Assembly: GCA_017550645.1 (NCBI GenBank)
Contig: JAFZOI010000036.1
Location: forward strand, 62,001 to 126,000
Direction: 5' to 3'
Source: Oscillospiraceae bacterium
Lineage (GTDB): Bacteria; Bacillota; Clostridia; Oscillospirales; Oscillospiraceae
DNA length: 64,000 nucleotides
Numbering within the stretch: the stretch's first letter is position 1; each line of letters opens with the position of its first letter. Below, in pieces: positions 1-8,468 of the stretch. A program made the position numbers and the translations under genes. The notes under the pieces are model-generated. The model was not told where the DNA came from. It saw nothing but the letters and a program-made list of their open reading frames with translations, and made no database searches.

Positions 1-10
1 CCTTACGAGA

Positions 11-44
11 AACGGCGGTCCGGATATCCGGGCCGCCGTTTTTT
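11..44 (+). terminator. Rho-independent terminator of an upstream gene
   Basis: A near-perfect inverted repeat (AACGGCGG-T-CCGG, loop ATAT, CCGG-G-CCGCCGTT, one G-U pair) is followed directly by a run of T. It lies before the first gene, so it probably ends a + strand transcript that starts outside the window. Confidence 0.8.
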
Positions 45-62
45 ATCCTCCGCCAGAAGCTT

Positions 63-89
63 TGTGACAATTTTCCCCTCTCGCGTGTA
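63..89 (+). promoter_or_regulatory. Candidate ECF-type autoregulated promoter
   Basis: TGTGAC and CGTGTA are separated by 15 bases, about 39 bases before the sigma factor start. The AAC/GAC-type -35 and CGT-type -10 are the kind recognised by ECF sigma factors, which commonly activate their own operon. A sigma-A reading (TGACAA, 17, TACTCT) is also possible, so the assignment is inference. Confidence 0.4.
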
Positions 90-127
90 CTCTTATCGAA
101 GGCCTTCATACACGCACAGAGAAAGAA

Positions 128-619
128 GTGGTTTATTTGGATCGGGAACGCTTCCTGCAGCTGGCCGCAAAATACAAGGACACGGTCTTCCGGGTCGCTC
201 TCAACGCGCTCGGCTCCACGCACGACGCGGACGACGTCGTTCAGGACACGCTGATAAAGCTCTACCGCTGCGGCAAGTCCTTTGAGAGCGACGAGCACGC
301 GCGAAACTGGATGATACGCGTTGCGCTCAATCTCAGCAAGAACGTGCTCCGCTCGCCGTGGAGGCGCAGGATCCCGCTCGACGAGGAGAGCCCCGCCCCG
401 GACTGCTTTTCCTCGCCCGAGGAAAGCGAGCTCTTCGCCGAGGTCATGGCGCTTTCCGAGCGGTACAGGACCGTCCTTTACTTATTCTACTATGAGGAGT
501 ATTCGGTCAGGGAGATCGCCGGGCTCCTCGGCGTCTCGGAGACGGCGGTCACAAGCAGGCTCTCCCGGGCAAGACAGATGCTCAGATCAAAGCGGACGGA
601 GGAATTCAAGGATGAATGA
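128..619 (+). CDS. ECF-family RNA polymerase sigma factor
   Basis: A 163-residue sigma-70 family protein of extracytoplasmic-function size. It has region 2 near residues 10-75 with the typical DADDVVQDT helix and region 4 near 105-155 with a helix-turn-helix (VREIAGLLGVSETAVTSRL). It should direct RNA polymerase to a small stress regulon. Translation starts at GTG 128, preceded by a purine-rich GAGAAAGAA. The last eight bases (ATGAATGA) overlap the next gene, so the two are translationally coupled, as is usual for an ECF sigma and its anti-sigma. The inducing signal cannot be told from sequence. Confidence 0.9.
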   Translation: MVYLDRERFLQLAAKYKDTVFRVALNALGSTHDADDVVQDTLIKLYRCGKSFESDEHARNWMIRVALNLSKNVLRSPWRRRIPLDEESPAPDCFSSPEESELFAEVMALSERYRTVLYLFYYEEYSVREIAGLLGVSETAVTSRLSRARQMLRSKRTEEFKDE

Positions 620-1550
620 CAAATTATATAAGGATACGTTTTCAAGGCTCCGTACGACGGTCGACGAGACGGAGATCGCGGTCCCGCGCCGCAGATATCG
701 CGCGGTCACCGTCGCCGTCGCGGCAGTACTCGTGCTGGCTCTCGCGGTCGGCGCGGCTGCCGTGACGGCGGGCTCTGGAAGGCTGCACGACCTCGTTATA
801 AAAAGCACGCCCGCGCCGGAGGCGCTTTCCGGGGAGGCGGAGCAGGCCGAGCCTTCCGCGGAGGCGGAGCCGCACAAGACCGGGAGCTACGATCCCCTGC
901 CGGCGGGCGTGGATATGATAAGCCTTCAGGGCTACGCCGATTCGCCTGAATACAAGGCGATGCAAGAATGGTCGCAGTTCGAGCACGAATACGACCTCGA
1001 CGGGTCTGTCCTCGCCAAAGTCGGCAACGACCCGACGCCATGGGACGAGAAGTACAATTACAACGGATATCTCATCTATTCGCAAGAAATGGCCGATAAG
1101 CTCGACGAGATAGCGGAGAAGTACGGTCTCGTCCTCCACTCGGGCGGGAACTCTTGGGCCGGGGCGGATGAGCTCAAGGCCATGGTCGGCGATTTCACGG
1201 ACATCGACCGCATGAGCGGATACAGGTACAGCGACGGCACCTTCGGATTCGACAGCCGCACCGATCTTGAGGGCTGCGGCGAGGTCTGGTTCCAATTGCA
1301 CAGGTCGATGAAAGGCGTGCTCGACACGGTCGGTCTGAACATTTTTGACGCCTCGCAGTACGTTCAGTGGGAATACGAGACGGCGTGCGGCAAGACCGTC
1401 CTGCTCGCGCTGGGGCCGGACAAGGCTCTCATCTTCTCCGACTCCGAGAAAAGCTTCGTCGTCGTCAACGTCCTGTCCGGCTCGTCTCAGGGCGTCACGC
1501 AGGAGGCTCTTGAGCGCTTCGCAGACAGATTTGATTTTTCCATGCTGTAA
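612..1550 (+). CDS. Probable membrane-anchored anti-sigma factor with large ectodomain
   Basis: 312 residues starting at ATG 612. A short charged cytoplasmic part (1-30) precedes one transmembrane helix (about 31-52, rich in Ala and Val) and an outside domain of about 260 residues with no family that I recognise. The topology and the 8-base overlap with the sigma factor gene suggest it holds the sigma factor at the membrane and releases it on an envelope signal. No zinc anti-sigma (HxxxCxxC) motif is visible, so this is not a classical ZAS protein. The function is inferred from position and topology. A strong terminator follows. Confidence 0.6.
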   Translation: MNDKLYKDTFSRLRTTVDETEIAVPRRRYRAVTVAVAAVLVLALAVGAAAVTAGSGRLHDLVIKSTPAPEALSGEAEQAEPSAEAEPHKTGSYDPLPAGVDMISLQGYADSPEYKAMQEWSQFEHEYDLDGSVLAKVGNDPTPWDEKYNYNGYLIYSQEMADKLDEIAEKYGLVLHSGGNSWAGADELKAMVGDFTDIDRMSGYRYSDGTFGFDSRTDLEGCGEVWFQLHRSMKGVLDTVGLNIFDASQYVQWEYETACGKTVLLALGPDKALIFSDSEKSFVVVNVLSGSSQGVTQEALERFADRFDFSML

Positions 1551-1564
1551 GTTTACATAATGTT

Positions 1565-1609
1565 AAACGCCCTGCCCGCAAAATGCGGACGGGGCGTTTT
1601 TGTTTTTTT
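1565..1609 (+). terminator. Rho-independent terminator after the sigma/anti-sigma pair
   Basis: A 15-base stem (AAACGCCCTGCCCGC against GCGGACGGGGCGTTT with G-U pairs) with an AAAAT loop runs into a T-rich tract. It also lies just beyond the end of the converging phosphoketolase gene. Confidence 0.85.
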
Positions 1610-1659
1610 CCGGTCTTATTGTTTCCGGTCTTATAAAAGAGGTCGGGTCCTCGCCGGAC

Positions 1660-4032
1660 TTATTTGATATCTTCCCATTTCCAGTCGGCGATCTCGGGCA
1701 TGTCGACGCCGTACTCGGAGATATATTGCTTGTGCTCGACGAGCTTGTCGCGCATCTCCTGAATGAGGAAGGCGCCGCGGTTGCCGAGCTCGGGCAGGCG
1801 CTTGACGGCGTCGATGACGAGGTCGAAGCGGTCGAGCTGGTTCTGCACGCGCATGTCGAACGGGGTGGTTATCGTCCCCTCCTCGACGTAGCCGCGGACG
1901 TGGAGATTGCGGTTATTGCGGCGGTAGGTCAGCTCGTGGATGAGCTTCGGATAGCCGTGGAAGGCGAAGATTATGGGCTTGTCCTTTGTGAATATCGCGT
2001 CGTAGTCGGCGTTATCGAGCCCGTGGGGGTGCTCCTCGCGCGGCTGCAGGCGCATGAGGTCGACGACGTTGACGACGCGGACCTTTATCTCCGGCAGGCG
2101 GCGGCGCAGTATCGTCGCGGCGGCGAGCGTCTCGAGCGTCGGCGTGTCGCCGCAGCAGGCGAGCACGACGTCGGGCTCGGAGTCGCCGTCATTGGACGCC
2201 CAGCGCCAGATACCTATCCCCTGCGTGCAGTGGCGCACGGCCTCGTCCATGGTCAGCCACTGCGGGCGCATGTGCTTCGAGGCGACGATGACGTTTACAT
2301 AATCTCTACTTCGTATGCAGTGGTCGAAGCAGGAGAGCAGGCAGTTGGCGTCGGGCGGCAGGTACATGCGCACGACGTCAGCCTTCTTGTTGGCGACATG
2401 ATCGAGGAAGCCGGGATCCTGATGGGTAAAGCCGTTGTGGTCCTGCTGCCAGACGTTCGAGGCGAGCACGTAGTTGAGGCTCGCGATCTCCTCGCGCCAC
2501 GGGAGCGCTTTTGTTACCTTCAGCCATTTGGCGTGCTGCGAGAACATCGAATCGACGATGCGGATGAACGCCTCGTAGGAATTGAAAAAGCCGTGGCGTC
2601 CCGTCAGCAGGTAGCCCTCGAGCATGCCCTCGCAGCAGTGCTCGGAGAGCAGGCTGTCCATGACGCGGCCGTCGGAGGCGAGAAACTCGTCGTCGTCATA
2701 TATCTCGGCGTTCCAGTCGCGTCCGACCTCCTCGAAGACGCTGCCGAGCTTATTGGACATCGTCTCGTCCGGGCCGAAGACGCGGAAGTTGCGAAGCTCC
2801 TTATTGAGCTTGAAGATGTCGCGGACGAAAGCGCCGAGCTGCGTCATGTCGGAGGCCTCGACCGAACCGGGGAAAGGCACGTCGAGCGCGTACTTTCGAA
2901 AATCGGGCAGGCGCAGGGCGCGCAGCAGCTTGCCGCCGTTGGCGTGGGGATTGGCCCCCATGCGGCGGTCGCCGACCGGGGCGAGCTCAAGAAGCTCCGG
3001 TACGGGCGCGCCGCTCTCATCGAAGAGCTCCTCGGGGTGATACGATCTCATCCACGCCTCGAGCTGGGCGTAGTGCTCCTCCCTCGTCATCGGGATAGGC
3101 ACCTGATGGGCGCGGAAGCTGCCCTCGACCTTCTTCCCGTCGACCTCCTTCGGGCCCGTCCAGCCCTTGGGCGAGCGCAGGACGATCATCGGCCAGCGCG
3201 GGCGTTCGGTTATCCCCTGCTCCCTCGCGCGCTGCCACGCAGTCCTTATCATGTAAACGGCCTCGTCGAGCGTGTCGGCCATCTTGCGGTGCATCTCCAT
3301 AGGGTCTGAGCCCTCGACGAAGAGCGGCGTCCAGCCGCAGCCGCGGAAGAAATCCTCGACCTCCTCGTGTGTGATGCGCGAGAAGACGGTCGGGTTGGCG
3401 ATCTTGAAGCCGTTGAGGTGCAGTATAGGGAGGACGGCGCCGTCGGTACGGGCGTCCATGAACTTGTTAAGGTGCCACGCGGCCGCGAGCGGCCCCGTCT
3501 CGGCCTCGCCGTCGCCCACGACGCAGGCGGCGATGAGCTCGGGGTTGTCGGAGATGGCGCCGAAGGCGTGCGCGAGGCTGTAACCCAGCTCGCCGCCCTC
3601 GTTTATCGAGCCCGGAACCTCGGGCGCGACGTGGCTGGATATCCCGCCGGGGAACGAGAACTGCTTGAAGAGGCGGCGCATGCCCTCCTCGTCGCGCGAG
3701 ACGTCGGGGTATATCTCGCTGTAGCTCCCGTCGAGCCAGTCCTGCGCGACCATGGCGTTGCCGCCGTGGCCGGGACCGGATAGATATATCATATCGAGGT
3801 CATACTGCTTTATGACCCTGTTGAGGTGCGTGTATATGAAGTTCTGGCCGGGGACCGTCCCCCAGTGGCCGACGATCTTGCGCTTGACGTCCTCCTTTTT
3901 CAGGGGACGGCGAAGCAGCGGATCGTCCAGCAGGTAGAGCTGACCTACCGCGAGATAGTTCGCCGCGGACCACCATTTATCCATCTTCGCCAGCAGCTCG
4001 TCGGAGACGGGCTTGGCTCTCTTGACCTTCAT
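1660..4032 (-). CDS. xfp: Xylulose-5-phosphate/fructose-6-phosphate phosphoketolase
   Basis: 790 residues, the normal length of the family. The enzyme is thiamine-diphosphate dependent and splits xylulose 5-phosphate (and often fructose 6-phosphate) with phosphate to give acetyl phosphate plus a C3 or C4 sugar phosphate in the cytoplasm. Visible signatures are [12 protein letters not shown] near residue 85, [15 protein letters not shown] near 145 and the ThDP motif GDGEAETGP near 173. It is distinguished from transketolase by these motifs and by its length. It has an ideal ribosome site (AAGGAGG) eight bases before ATG and its own promoter, and is monocistronic. Acetyl phosphate made here would feed acetate kinase for ATP. 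Confidence 0.97.
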   Translation of the reverse strand: MKVKRAKPVSDELLAKMDKWWSAANYLAVGQLYLLDDPLLRRPLKKEDVKRKIVGHWGTVPGQNFIYTHLNRVIKQYDLDMIYLSGPGHGGNAMVAQDWLDGSYSEIYPDVSRDEEGMRRLFKQFSFPGGISSHVAPEVPGSINEGGELGYSLAHAFGAISDNPELIAACVVGDGEAETGPLAAAWHLNKFMDARTDGAVLPILHLNGFKIANPTVFSRITHEEVEDFFRGCGWTPLFVEGSDPMEMHRKMADTLDEAVYMIRTAWQRAREQGITERPRWPMIVLRSPKGWTGPKEVDGKKVEGSFRAHQVPIPMTREEHYAQLEAWMRSYHPEELFDESGAPVPELLELAPVGDRRMGANPHANGGKLLRALRLPDFRKYALDVPFPGSVEASDMTQLGAFVRDIFKLNKELRNFRVFGPDETMSNKLGSVFEEVGRDWNAEIYDDDEFLASDGRVMDSLLSEHCCEGMLEGYLLTGRHGFFNSYEAFIRIVDSMFSQHAKWLKVTKALPWREEIASLNYVLASNVWQQDHNGFTHQDPGFLDHVANKKADVVRMYLPPDANCLLSCFDHCIRSRDYVNVIVASKHMRPQWLTMDEAVRHCTQGIGIWRWASNDGDSEPDVVLACCGDTPTLETLAAATILRRRLPEIKVRVVNVVDLMRLQPREEHPHGLDNADYDAIFTKDKPIIFAFHGYPKLIHELTYRRNNRNLHVRGYVEEGTITTPFDMRVQNQLDRFDLVIDAVKRLPELGNRGAFLIQEMRDKLVEHKQYISEYGVDMPEIADWKWEDIK

Positions 4033-4067
4033 GCGGACTCCTCCTTTTCCCGCCTATCTTTCCCATA

Positions 4068-4096
4068 AGTATATTCAAATTATTCCGCGATTTCAA
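4068..4096 (-). promoter_or_regulatory. Sigma-A promoter for phosphoketolase
   Basis: On the minus strand TTGAAA (4096-4091) and TATACT (4073-4068) are exactly 17 bases apart, 36 bases before the start codon. Confidence 0.75.
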
Positions 4097-4115
4097 CCCC
4101 GCGCCGCTTTTTAAC

Positions 4116-4144
4116 TTGTGCCGCGGCGCTCGGTCGTTTATAAT
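4116..4144 (+). promoter_or_regulatory. Sigma-A promoter for the sensor kinase cluster
   Basis: TTGTGC and a perfect TATAAT with a 17-base spacer. Transcription would begin near 4151, which leaves a normal leader for the TTG start at 4181 but only about nine bases before the GTG at 4160. This supports the TTG. It is divergent from the phosphoketolase promoter about 20 bases away. Confidence 0.8.
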
Positions 4145-4180
4145 ATAGTATGAAGTAATGTGTTGATGGGAGGCGGCGTT

Positions 4181-5038
4181 TTGAAAAGGCGCTTCGAGCT
4201 GCAGAAGGCTCTGACATTCATGATCGCCGTGAGCATAGTCGTGCTCGCGGGCGTCGCCGCGTGCGCCGTCTACTTCTTCCGGACGGGGATATCCCCCACG
4301 GGCGCCGCCGCGCTCGCCGCGCTCTTTCTCATAGCTCTCGCCGCCATCATTGCGTTCCTGCTGCTGCGCCGCCATTTTGGGATGCTCTCGGCCGAGGTGA
4401 CGCAGGCGGAGGACAGCATCTCTGCCCTCGGCGAACTCAACAGCACCCTGCGCGCGCAGAGGCACGACTTTCTAAATCATCTGCAGGTCGTCTACACGCT
4501 CATCGATCTGAAAAAGTACGACGACGCGAACGCCTATATAGAAAAGGTCTACGGCGATATCCAAAAGGTCAGCAGCGTCATGCGCACCTCCATCCCATCC
4601 GTAAACGCCATTTTGCACGCGAAGCAGATGATGTGCGCTTCGCGCGGGATCGACGTCGAATTCGACGTAAGGACGACTCTCTCGGAGCTGCCCATGGAGG
4701 ATTGGGAGTTCTGCCGCGTGCTCGGCAACATCATCGACAACTCCATTCACGCGCTCGAGGGCTGCGAGGGCGGGAAGCGCATGAAGATAGAAATAGGCGA
4801 AGACCTGCGCGGATACCGCTTCCGCATAGCCAATAACGGCCCGGCTATACCGCCGGAGCTCTGGCAGAGGATATTCGACGAGGGGTTCACGACGCGCCCC
4901 GACGGGAGCGGCATGGGCCTTGCGATATGCAGGCGTCTGCTCGGGGCCTGCGGGGGCGAGCTGCGCGTCTTTTCCGACGATTCGGAGACGGTCTTCGAGG
5001 GCTCTCTTCCGAGGTCTTCTGCAGTTTCATCCCTCTGA
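4181..5038 (+). CDS. Membrane sensor histidine kinase (Spo0B/AgrC-like core)
   Basis: About 285 residues. Two hydrophobic helices lie near residues 12-32 and 42-62 with almost no outside loop, so the sensor is the membrane segment itself. A dimerisation region carries the phospho-acceptor His in RHDFLNHLQV, and a HATPase_c domain follows (N box NIIDNSIHAL, G2 box DGSGMGLAICRRL). Kinases of this type normally pair with LytTR response regulators, and one lies three genes downstream at 6917. I chose the TTG at 4181 because GGGAGG sits seven bases before it; a GTG at 4160 is the alternative. The spacing of 96 bases to nfeD, with a second promoter, means the kinase may be separately regulated. Confidence 0.85.
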   Translation: MKRRFELQKALTFMIAVSIVVLAGVAACAVYFFRTGISPTGAAALAALFLIALAAIIAFLLLRRHFGMLSAEVTQAEDSISALGELNSTLRAQRHDFLNHLQVVYTLIDLKKYDDANAYIEKVYGDIQKVSSVMRTSIPSVNAILHAKQMMCASRGIDVEFDVRTTLSELPMEDWEFCRVLGNIIDNSIHALEGCEGGKRMKIEIGEDLRGYRFRIANNGPAIPPELWQRIFDEGFTTRPDGSGMGLAICRRLLGACGGELRVFSDDSETVFEGSLPRSSAVSSL

Positions 5039-5082
5039 AACGACGTTTCGTGCCCTAAAATGAGGTTTTCGTGAGTTATCCG

Positions 5083-5110
5083 TTGCACTCCGGATGCGAT
5101 ATGATATCCT
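5083..5110 (+). promoter_or_regulatory. Candidate promoter for nfeD-floA-regulator operon
   Basis: TTGCAC and TATCCT with a 16-base spacer. A 13-base inverted repeat (GAAAC-GAC-GTTTC, 5037-5049) lies about 35 bases upstream, overlapping the kinase stop codon, and could be an operator. Moderate support only. Confidence 0.45.
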
Positions 5111-5134
5111 GTATGCGAGAAAGGAGCGATGCAT

Positions 5135-5644
5135 ATGGCTGAGCTGCTGTCATCCATAACGATACTGTCCGTAGCGCTATTCGTCGTGGGCGTCGGGCTC
5201 ATGGTCGCGGAATTTTTCATTCCCGGCTTCGGCGTCTGCGGGATATTGGGCATAATACTTCTTGCGGCCGACGTCTTCGTCACGGCCAAGAGCGTCGAGC
5301 AGGGCCTGATCCTCGCCGCGTTCATCTTCATAATCCTCATAATCTTGTTTATCATTTTCTCCGTGCTCGCCTCTCACGGGAAGCTGCCGCGAAGGCTCGT
5401 CCTCAGGCAGGCGACGGACAGCGAATCGGGCTTCAGCTCCGCAAAAGACATGAGCTGCCTTGTCGGCACCGTCGGCGTGACCCTCACTCCCCTGCGCCCG
5501 GCCGGCAACGCGGACTTCAACGGCGTCCGGCTCGACGTCGTCTCGCAGGGCGACTATATTGACGGGAACGTCCCCGTCGAGGTCGTCGAGGCGAGCGGCA
5601 ACAGGATAATAGTAAAAAAGAAAACCGAAAGCGAGGTAAAATGA
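5135..5644 (+). CDS. NfeD-family membrane protein
   Basis: About 169 residues: two or three membrane helices in the first 85 residues (glycine-rich [13 protein letters not shown] type) and a soluble C-terminal OB-fold-like domain (about 100-165, with the [16 protein letters not shown] stretch typical of NfeD). NfeD proteins partner with SPFH/flotillin proteins encoded next door and help organise membrane microdomains. AAGGAG at 5121-5126 is eight bases before ATG 5135 but only two before ATG 5129, so the second ATG is preferred. It is immediately followed by floA (one base between stop and start). Confidence 0.9.
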   Translation: MAELLSSITILSVALFVVGVGLMVAEFFIPGFGVCGILGIILLAADVFVTAKSVEQGLILAAFIFIILIILFIIFSVLASHGKLPRRLVLRQATDSESGFSSAKDMSCLVGTVGVTLTPLRPAGNADFNGVRLDVVSQGDYIDGNVPVEVVEASGNRIIVKKKTESEVK

Positions 5645-5645
5645 T

Positions 5646-6623
5646 ATGGATCTTTGGGTAATTCTCGTCATTATCGCCGCGGCGATCGTCTTTCTCTGCC
5701 TGTTTTTCAGCTTCGTCCCCGTCGCGCTGTGGATCAGCGCGGCCGCCGCGAACGTACGCATCGGCATCTTCACGCTCATAGGCATGAAGCTGCGCCGCGT
5801 CGTCCCCTCCCGCATAGTCAACCCGCTCATCAAGGCCACCAAGGCCGGACTTGACATCCCCATCGACAAGCTTGAGGCGCACTACCTCGCCGGCGGCAAC
5901 GTCGACAGAGTGGTAAACTCCCTCATCGCGGCGCACAGGGCGGACATCAATCTTGAATTCGAGCGGGCTGCCGCCATCGACCTCGCGGGACGCGACGTCC
6001 TCGAGGCCGTCCAGATGAGCGTAAACCCGAAGGTCATCGAGACGCCCATCGTCGCCGCCATAGCCAAGGACGGCATCGAGCTCAAGGCCAAGGCGAAGAT
6101 CACCGTCCGCGCCAATATTGACAGGCTCGTCGGCGGCGCCGGAGAGCAGACCATCATCGCCCGCGTCGGCGAGGGCGTCGTAACGACGATAGGCAGCGCC
6201 GAGACGCATAAGGAAGTCCTTGAAAATCCCGATACGATCTCCCGCACGGTCCTCACCAAGGGCCTTGAGGCCGGCACTGCCTTTGAGATACTCTCTGTCG
6301 ATATCGCTGACGTCGACGTCGGCCGCAATATAGGCGCACAGCTCCAGACCGATCAGGCCGAGGCAGACAAGCGCATCGCGCAGGCGAAGGCCGAGGAGCG
6401 CCGCGCCATGGCCGTCGCCCGCGAGCAGGAGATGAAGGCCTACGTTCAGGAGATGCAGGCGAAGGTCGTTGAGGCCGAGGCCGAGGTCCCCAAGGCCATG
6501 GCCACCGCCCTGCGCGAGGGCAAGCTCGGCGTCATGGACTACTACAACATGCAGAACGTCATCTCCGACACCGCCATGCGCAAGTCCATCGCCGGCGAGA
6601 CCGGCTCCCCCGAGCATAAGTAA
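5646..6623 (+). CDS. floA: Flotillin-like protein FloA
   Basis: 325 residues with an N-terminal membrane hairpin (about 3-28), an SPFH/band-7 domain ([16 protein letters not shown] through about residue 190) and a C-terminal Ala/Glu/Lys-rich coiled coil (about 235-290) with EA repeats. It matches the YqfA/FloA family along its full length. In Bacillus, FloA scaffolds functional membrane microdomains and is made with NfeD. GAGG is nine bases before ATG. It sits inside a two-component gene cluster, which is not the usual arrangement. Confidence 0.95.
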   Translation: MDLWVILVIIAAAIVFLCLFFSFVPVALWISAAAANVRIGIFTLIGMKLRRVVPSRIVNPLIKATKAGLDIPIDKLEAHYLAGGNVDRVVNSLIAAHRADINLEFERAAAIDLAGRDVLEAVQMSVNPKVIETPIVAAIAKDGIELKAKAKITVRANIDRLVGGAGEQTIIARVGEGVVTTIGSAETHKEVLENPDTISRTVLTKGLEAGTAFEILSVDIADVDVGRNIGAQLQTDQAEADKRIAQAKAEERRAMAVAREQEMKAYVQEMQAKVVEAEAEVPKAMATALREGKLGVMDYYNMQNVISDTAMRKSIAGETGSPEHK

Positions 6624-6683
6624 TAAGCATGCGACGACAGGCCGGCCGTGAGGTCGGCCCTGTCTCTGTCCACGGAGGGAATA

Positions 6684-6917
6684 ATGAAACAATACTGGAG
6701 ATGCCCCGCCTGCGGCGGCGCGATACCGCCCGAGGCGGACTTCTGCCCCCTCTGCGGGGCGAAGCTGAAAAAGAAGGAGGCCGCAGCTCCCGCTCCGAAG
6801 CCGGAGCCCGCTCCCGTGTCCGCGCCGGGCAGGACGCTCTTTAACGCGGCCGAAGCGAGGCGCGCCGTCGTCGCCGCGGAGATCCTCTCTCCTCCGGTCT
6901 CCAAGAGGAGGCGCTGA
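6684..6917 (+). CDS. Small zinc-ribbon protein
   Basis: 77 residues starting at ATG 6684, six bases after GGAGG. The N-terminus has paired CxxC knuckles (Cys7, Cys10, Cys22, Cys25) of the short zinc-ribbon type, then a Pro/Ala/Lys-rich low-complexity middle and an Arg-rich end. No known function; it could be an adaptor for the neighbouring kinase or flotillin. Its stop overlaps the start of the response regulator (TGATG), so it is co-translated with it. Confidence 0.75.
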   Translation: MKQYWRCPACGGAIPPEADFCPLCGAKLKKKEAAAPAPKPEPAPVSAPGRTLFNAAEARRAVVAAEILSPPVSKRRR

Positions 6918-7627
6918 TGGCCGTCCGGATCATGCTGGCGGACGACGAGGCGGGAATGCGCCTCGCTCTGCGGTCGATAATTGAGACGATGGAGGGCTTC
7001 GCCATAGTCGGCGAGGCGGAAAACGGGGCCCGCGCGAGCGTCCTCGCGGCGGAGCTGCGCCCCGACGTCATTTTTCTCGACGTGGAGATGCCCGAAATGA
7101 ACGGCACGGAGGCCGCGAAGGTCATCTCATCCGTCGTGCCCGACGCGATGCTCATCTTCGTCACGGCGCACTCGGAGTATATGCCGGCCGCATTTGAGGT
7201 CTATGCCTTCGATTATATAGTCAAGCCCTTCAAGTCCGAGCGCGTCATGCAGACGCTGCGCCGCGCGGAGAAAAACCTCAGCATGCGCGACGACGGGACG
7301 AGCCTCCTCATCAAGGGGCGCGAGACCATCTCTTTCGTCCCGCTCTCCTCGGTTCTGATGGCCTGCCGCGAGGGCAACGAGACGCGGATCGTGACGGCGG
7401 ACGAGTCTTACCAATGCTCTTCCACGCTTGCCGAGCTCTGGCCGAAGCTCGAGGGGCGAGGCTTTATTAAGACGCACAGGTCGTATATAGTCCGCGCCTC
7501 TGCGATTACGAAGCTCGCGCCGTACGGCAGATGGACCTATTCGGCCTCGCTGCGCGGCAGCGACGCGACGGCGCTCGTCACGCACGACAAGCTCGACGAG
7601 CTGCAGCAGCTCCTCGGCGCGCTGTGA
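6917..7627 (+). CDS. LytTR-family response regulator
   Basis: 236 residues. The receiver domain (about 1-120) has acidic residues DDE near the start, the phospho-acceptor Asp in FLDVEMPEMNG, a Thr in FVTAHS and Lys in VKPFKSE. A LytTR DNA-binding domain follows (about 140-236, with KTHRSYIV). LytTR regulators bind pairs of short direct repeats upstream of target genes. The likely partner is the kinase at 4181. GAGGAGG is five bases before ATG. A terminator follows, so this closes the cluster. Confidence 0.93.
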   Translation: MAVRIMLADDEAGMRLALRSIIETMEGFAIVGEAENGARASVLAAELRPDVIFLDVEMPEMNGTEAAKVISSVVPDAMLIFVTAHSEYMPAAFEVYAFDYIVKPFKSERVMQTLRRAEKNLSMRDDGTSLLIKGRETISFVPLSSVLMACREGNETRIVTADESYQCSSTLAELWPKLEGRGFIKTHRSYIVRASAITKLAPYGRWTYSASLRGSDATALVTHDKLDELQQLLGAL

Positions 7628-7643
7628 AAACGATAAAAAACGG

Positions 7644-7678
7644 GCGCTTCACGCATTATCCGCGTGGAGCGCTTTTTT
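7644..7678 (+). terminator. Terminator after the LytTR regulator
   Basis: GCGCTTCACGC and GCGTGGAGCGC pair with one G-U, separated by seven bases and followed by six T. Confidence 0.85.
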
Positions 7679-7696
7679 CGCGTCGAACGCCTTTTC

Positions 7697-7725
7697 TTGC
7701 ATTTTGTGGAGCGTTTTGCTATAAT
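7697..7725 (+). promoter_or_regulatory. Strong sigma-A promoter for the lipoprotein gene
   Basis: TTGCAT and TATAAT with a 17-base spacer, 28 bases before the start codon. Confidence 0.85.
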
Positions 7726-7753
7726 AACGGCATCAAATTCAGGAGAACGCATC

Positions 7754-8416
7754 ATGCAAGATCATTGTAAAAGGCTCGCCGCCGCTCTGTGCGCGCTGCT
7801 GCTCAGCGTGACTTTTTCCTGCTGCTCCGAATCGGAGCCGCCTCCCGCGCAGGTCGCGCCGGACGAGGCTCCCGTCTCGGCGGAGCCCTCCGCTCCCCTC
7901 TTTTCCGAAGGGGAACGCACGCTCTCCGTCCTGCGCAGGCTCGGGACCGCGCCGCTCTGCCTCAGGCTTTCGACAAGCTCGGAAGAGCTCTTCTTTTCCG
8001 GGGAGCTGACGCTCTATACCGACGGCGAGAACGCCGCCTGCTTTCTCGAAACGGACGGGGAAAGGCTCGCTTCGTTGCTGACGGGCGGGGACGAATGGGT
8101 CGTCAGATACGGCGACGAAACGTATTATAAGAGCGGCGACGGCTATCTGACCGATCTGCTGGAAGACCTGAGCGCGCTCGCGGACGCGGACGGGTACGCC
8201 TTTGACTGCGGCGAGACGATATACGAGGGCGCGAGCTACGATTACGAGTCCTTCATGGACGGCGAGAGGAACGTCACGCTGCTCTTCGCGCCGGACACGG
8301 CCGAGCTCATGCTCGCGCTCATCGACCGCGAGGCGATCGACGTGCTCGAAATATCCGGCGACATTCCCGACGGCGTTTTCGATCTCCCGACCGGTTTTTC
8401 TCTCATACACCCCTGA
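7754..8416 (+). CDS. Putative secreted lipoprotein, function unknown
   Basis: 220 residues from ATG 7754, seven bases after AGGAGAA. The N-terminus has a charged stretch, a hydrophobic core (about 9-24) and Cys residues after SVTFS, a near-lipobox (the -3 residue is not the usual Leu), so lipidation is likely but not certain. A Pro/Ala/Glu linker (about 30-50) precedes a compact acidic domain of about 165 residues rich in beta-prone segments, in which I recognise no family. It has its own promoter and terminator. Confidence 0.65.
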   Translation: MQDHCKRLAAALCALLLSVTFSCCSESEPPPAQVAPDEAPVSAEPSAPLFSEGERTLSVLRRLGTAPLCLRLSTSSEELFFSGELTLYTDGENAACFLETDGERLASLLTGGDEWVVRYGDETYYKSGDGYLTDLLEDLSALADADGYAFDCGETIYEGASYDYESFMDGERNVTLLFAPDTAELMLALIDREAIDVLEISGDIPDGVFDLPTGFSLIHP

Positions 8417-8425
8417 ACAGGACGC

Positions 8426-8464
8426 AAAAAGGCTCCCGGCGGCATGCCGGGAGCCTTCTTTTTT
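8426..8464. terminator. Bidirectional terminator between convergent genes
   Basis: AAGGCTCCCGGC, loop GGCAT, GCCGGGAGCCTT with A-rich and T-rich flanks. It can serve both the lipoprotein gene and the converging sugar kinase gene. Confidence 0.9.
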
Positions 8465-8468
8465 GCTT

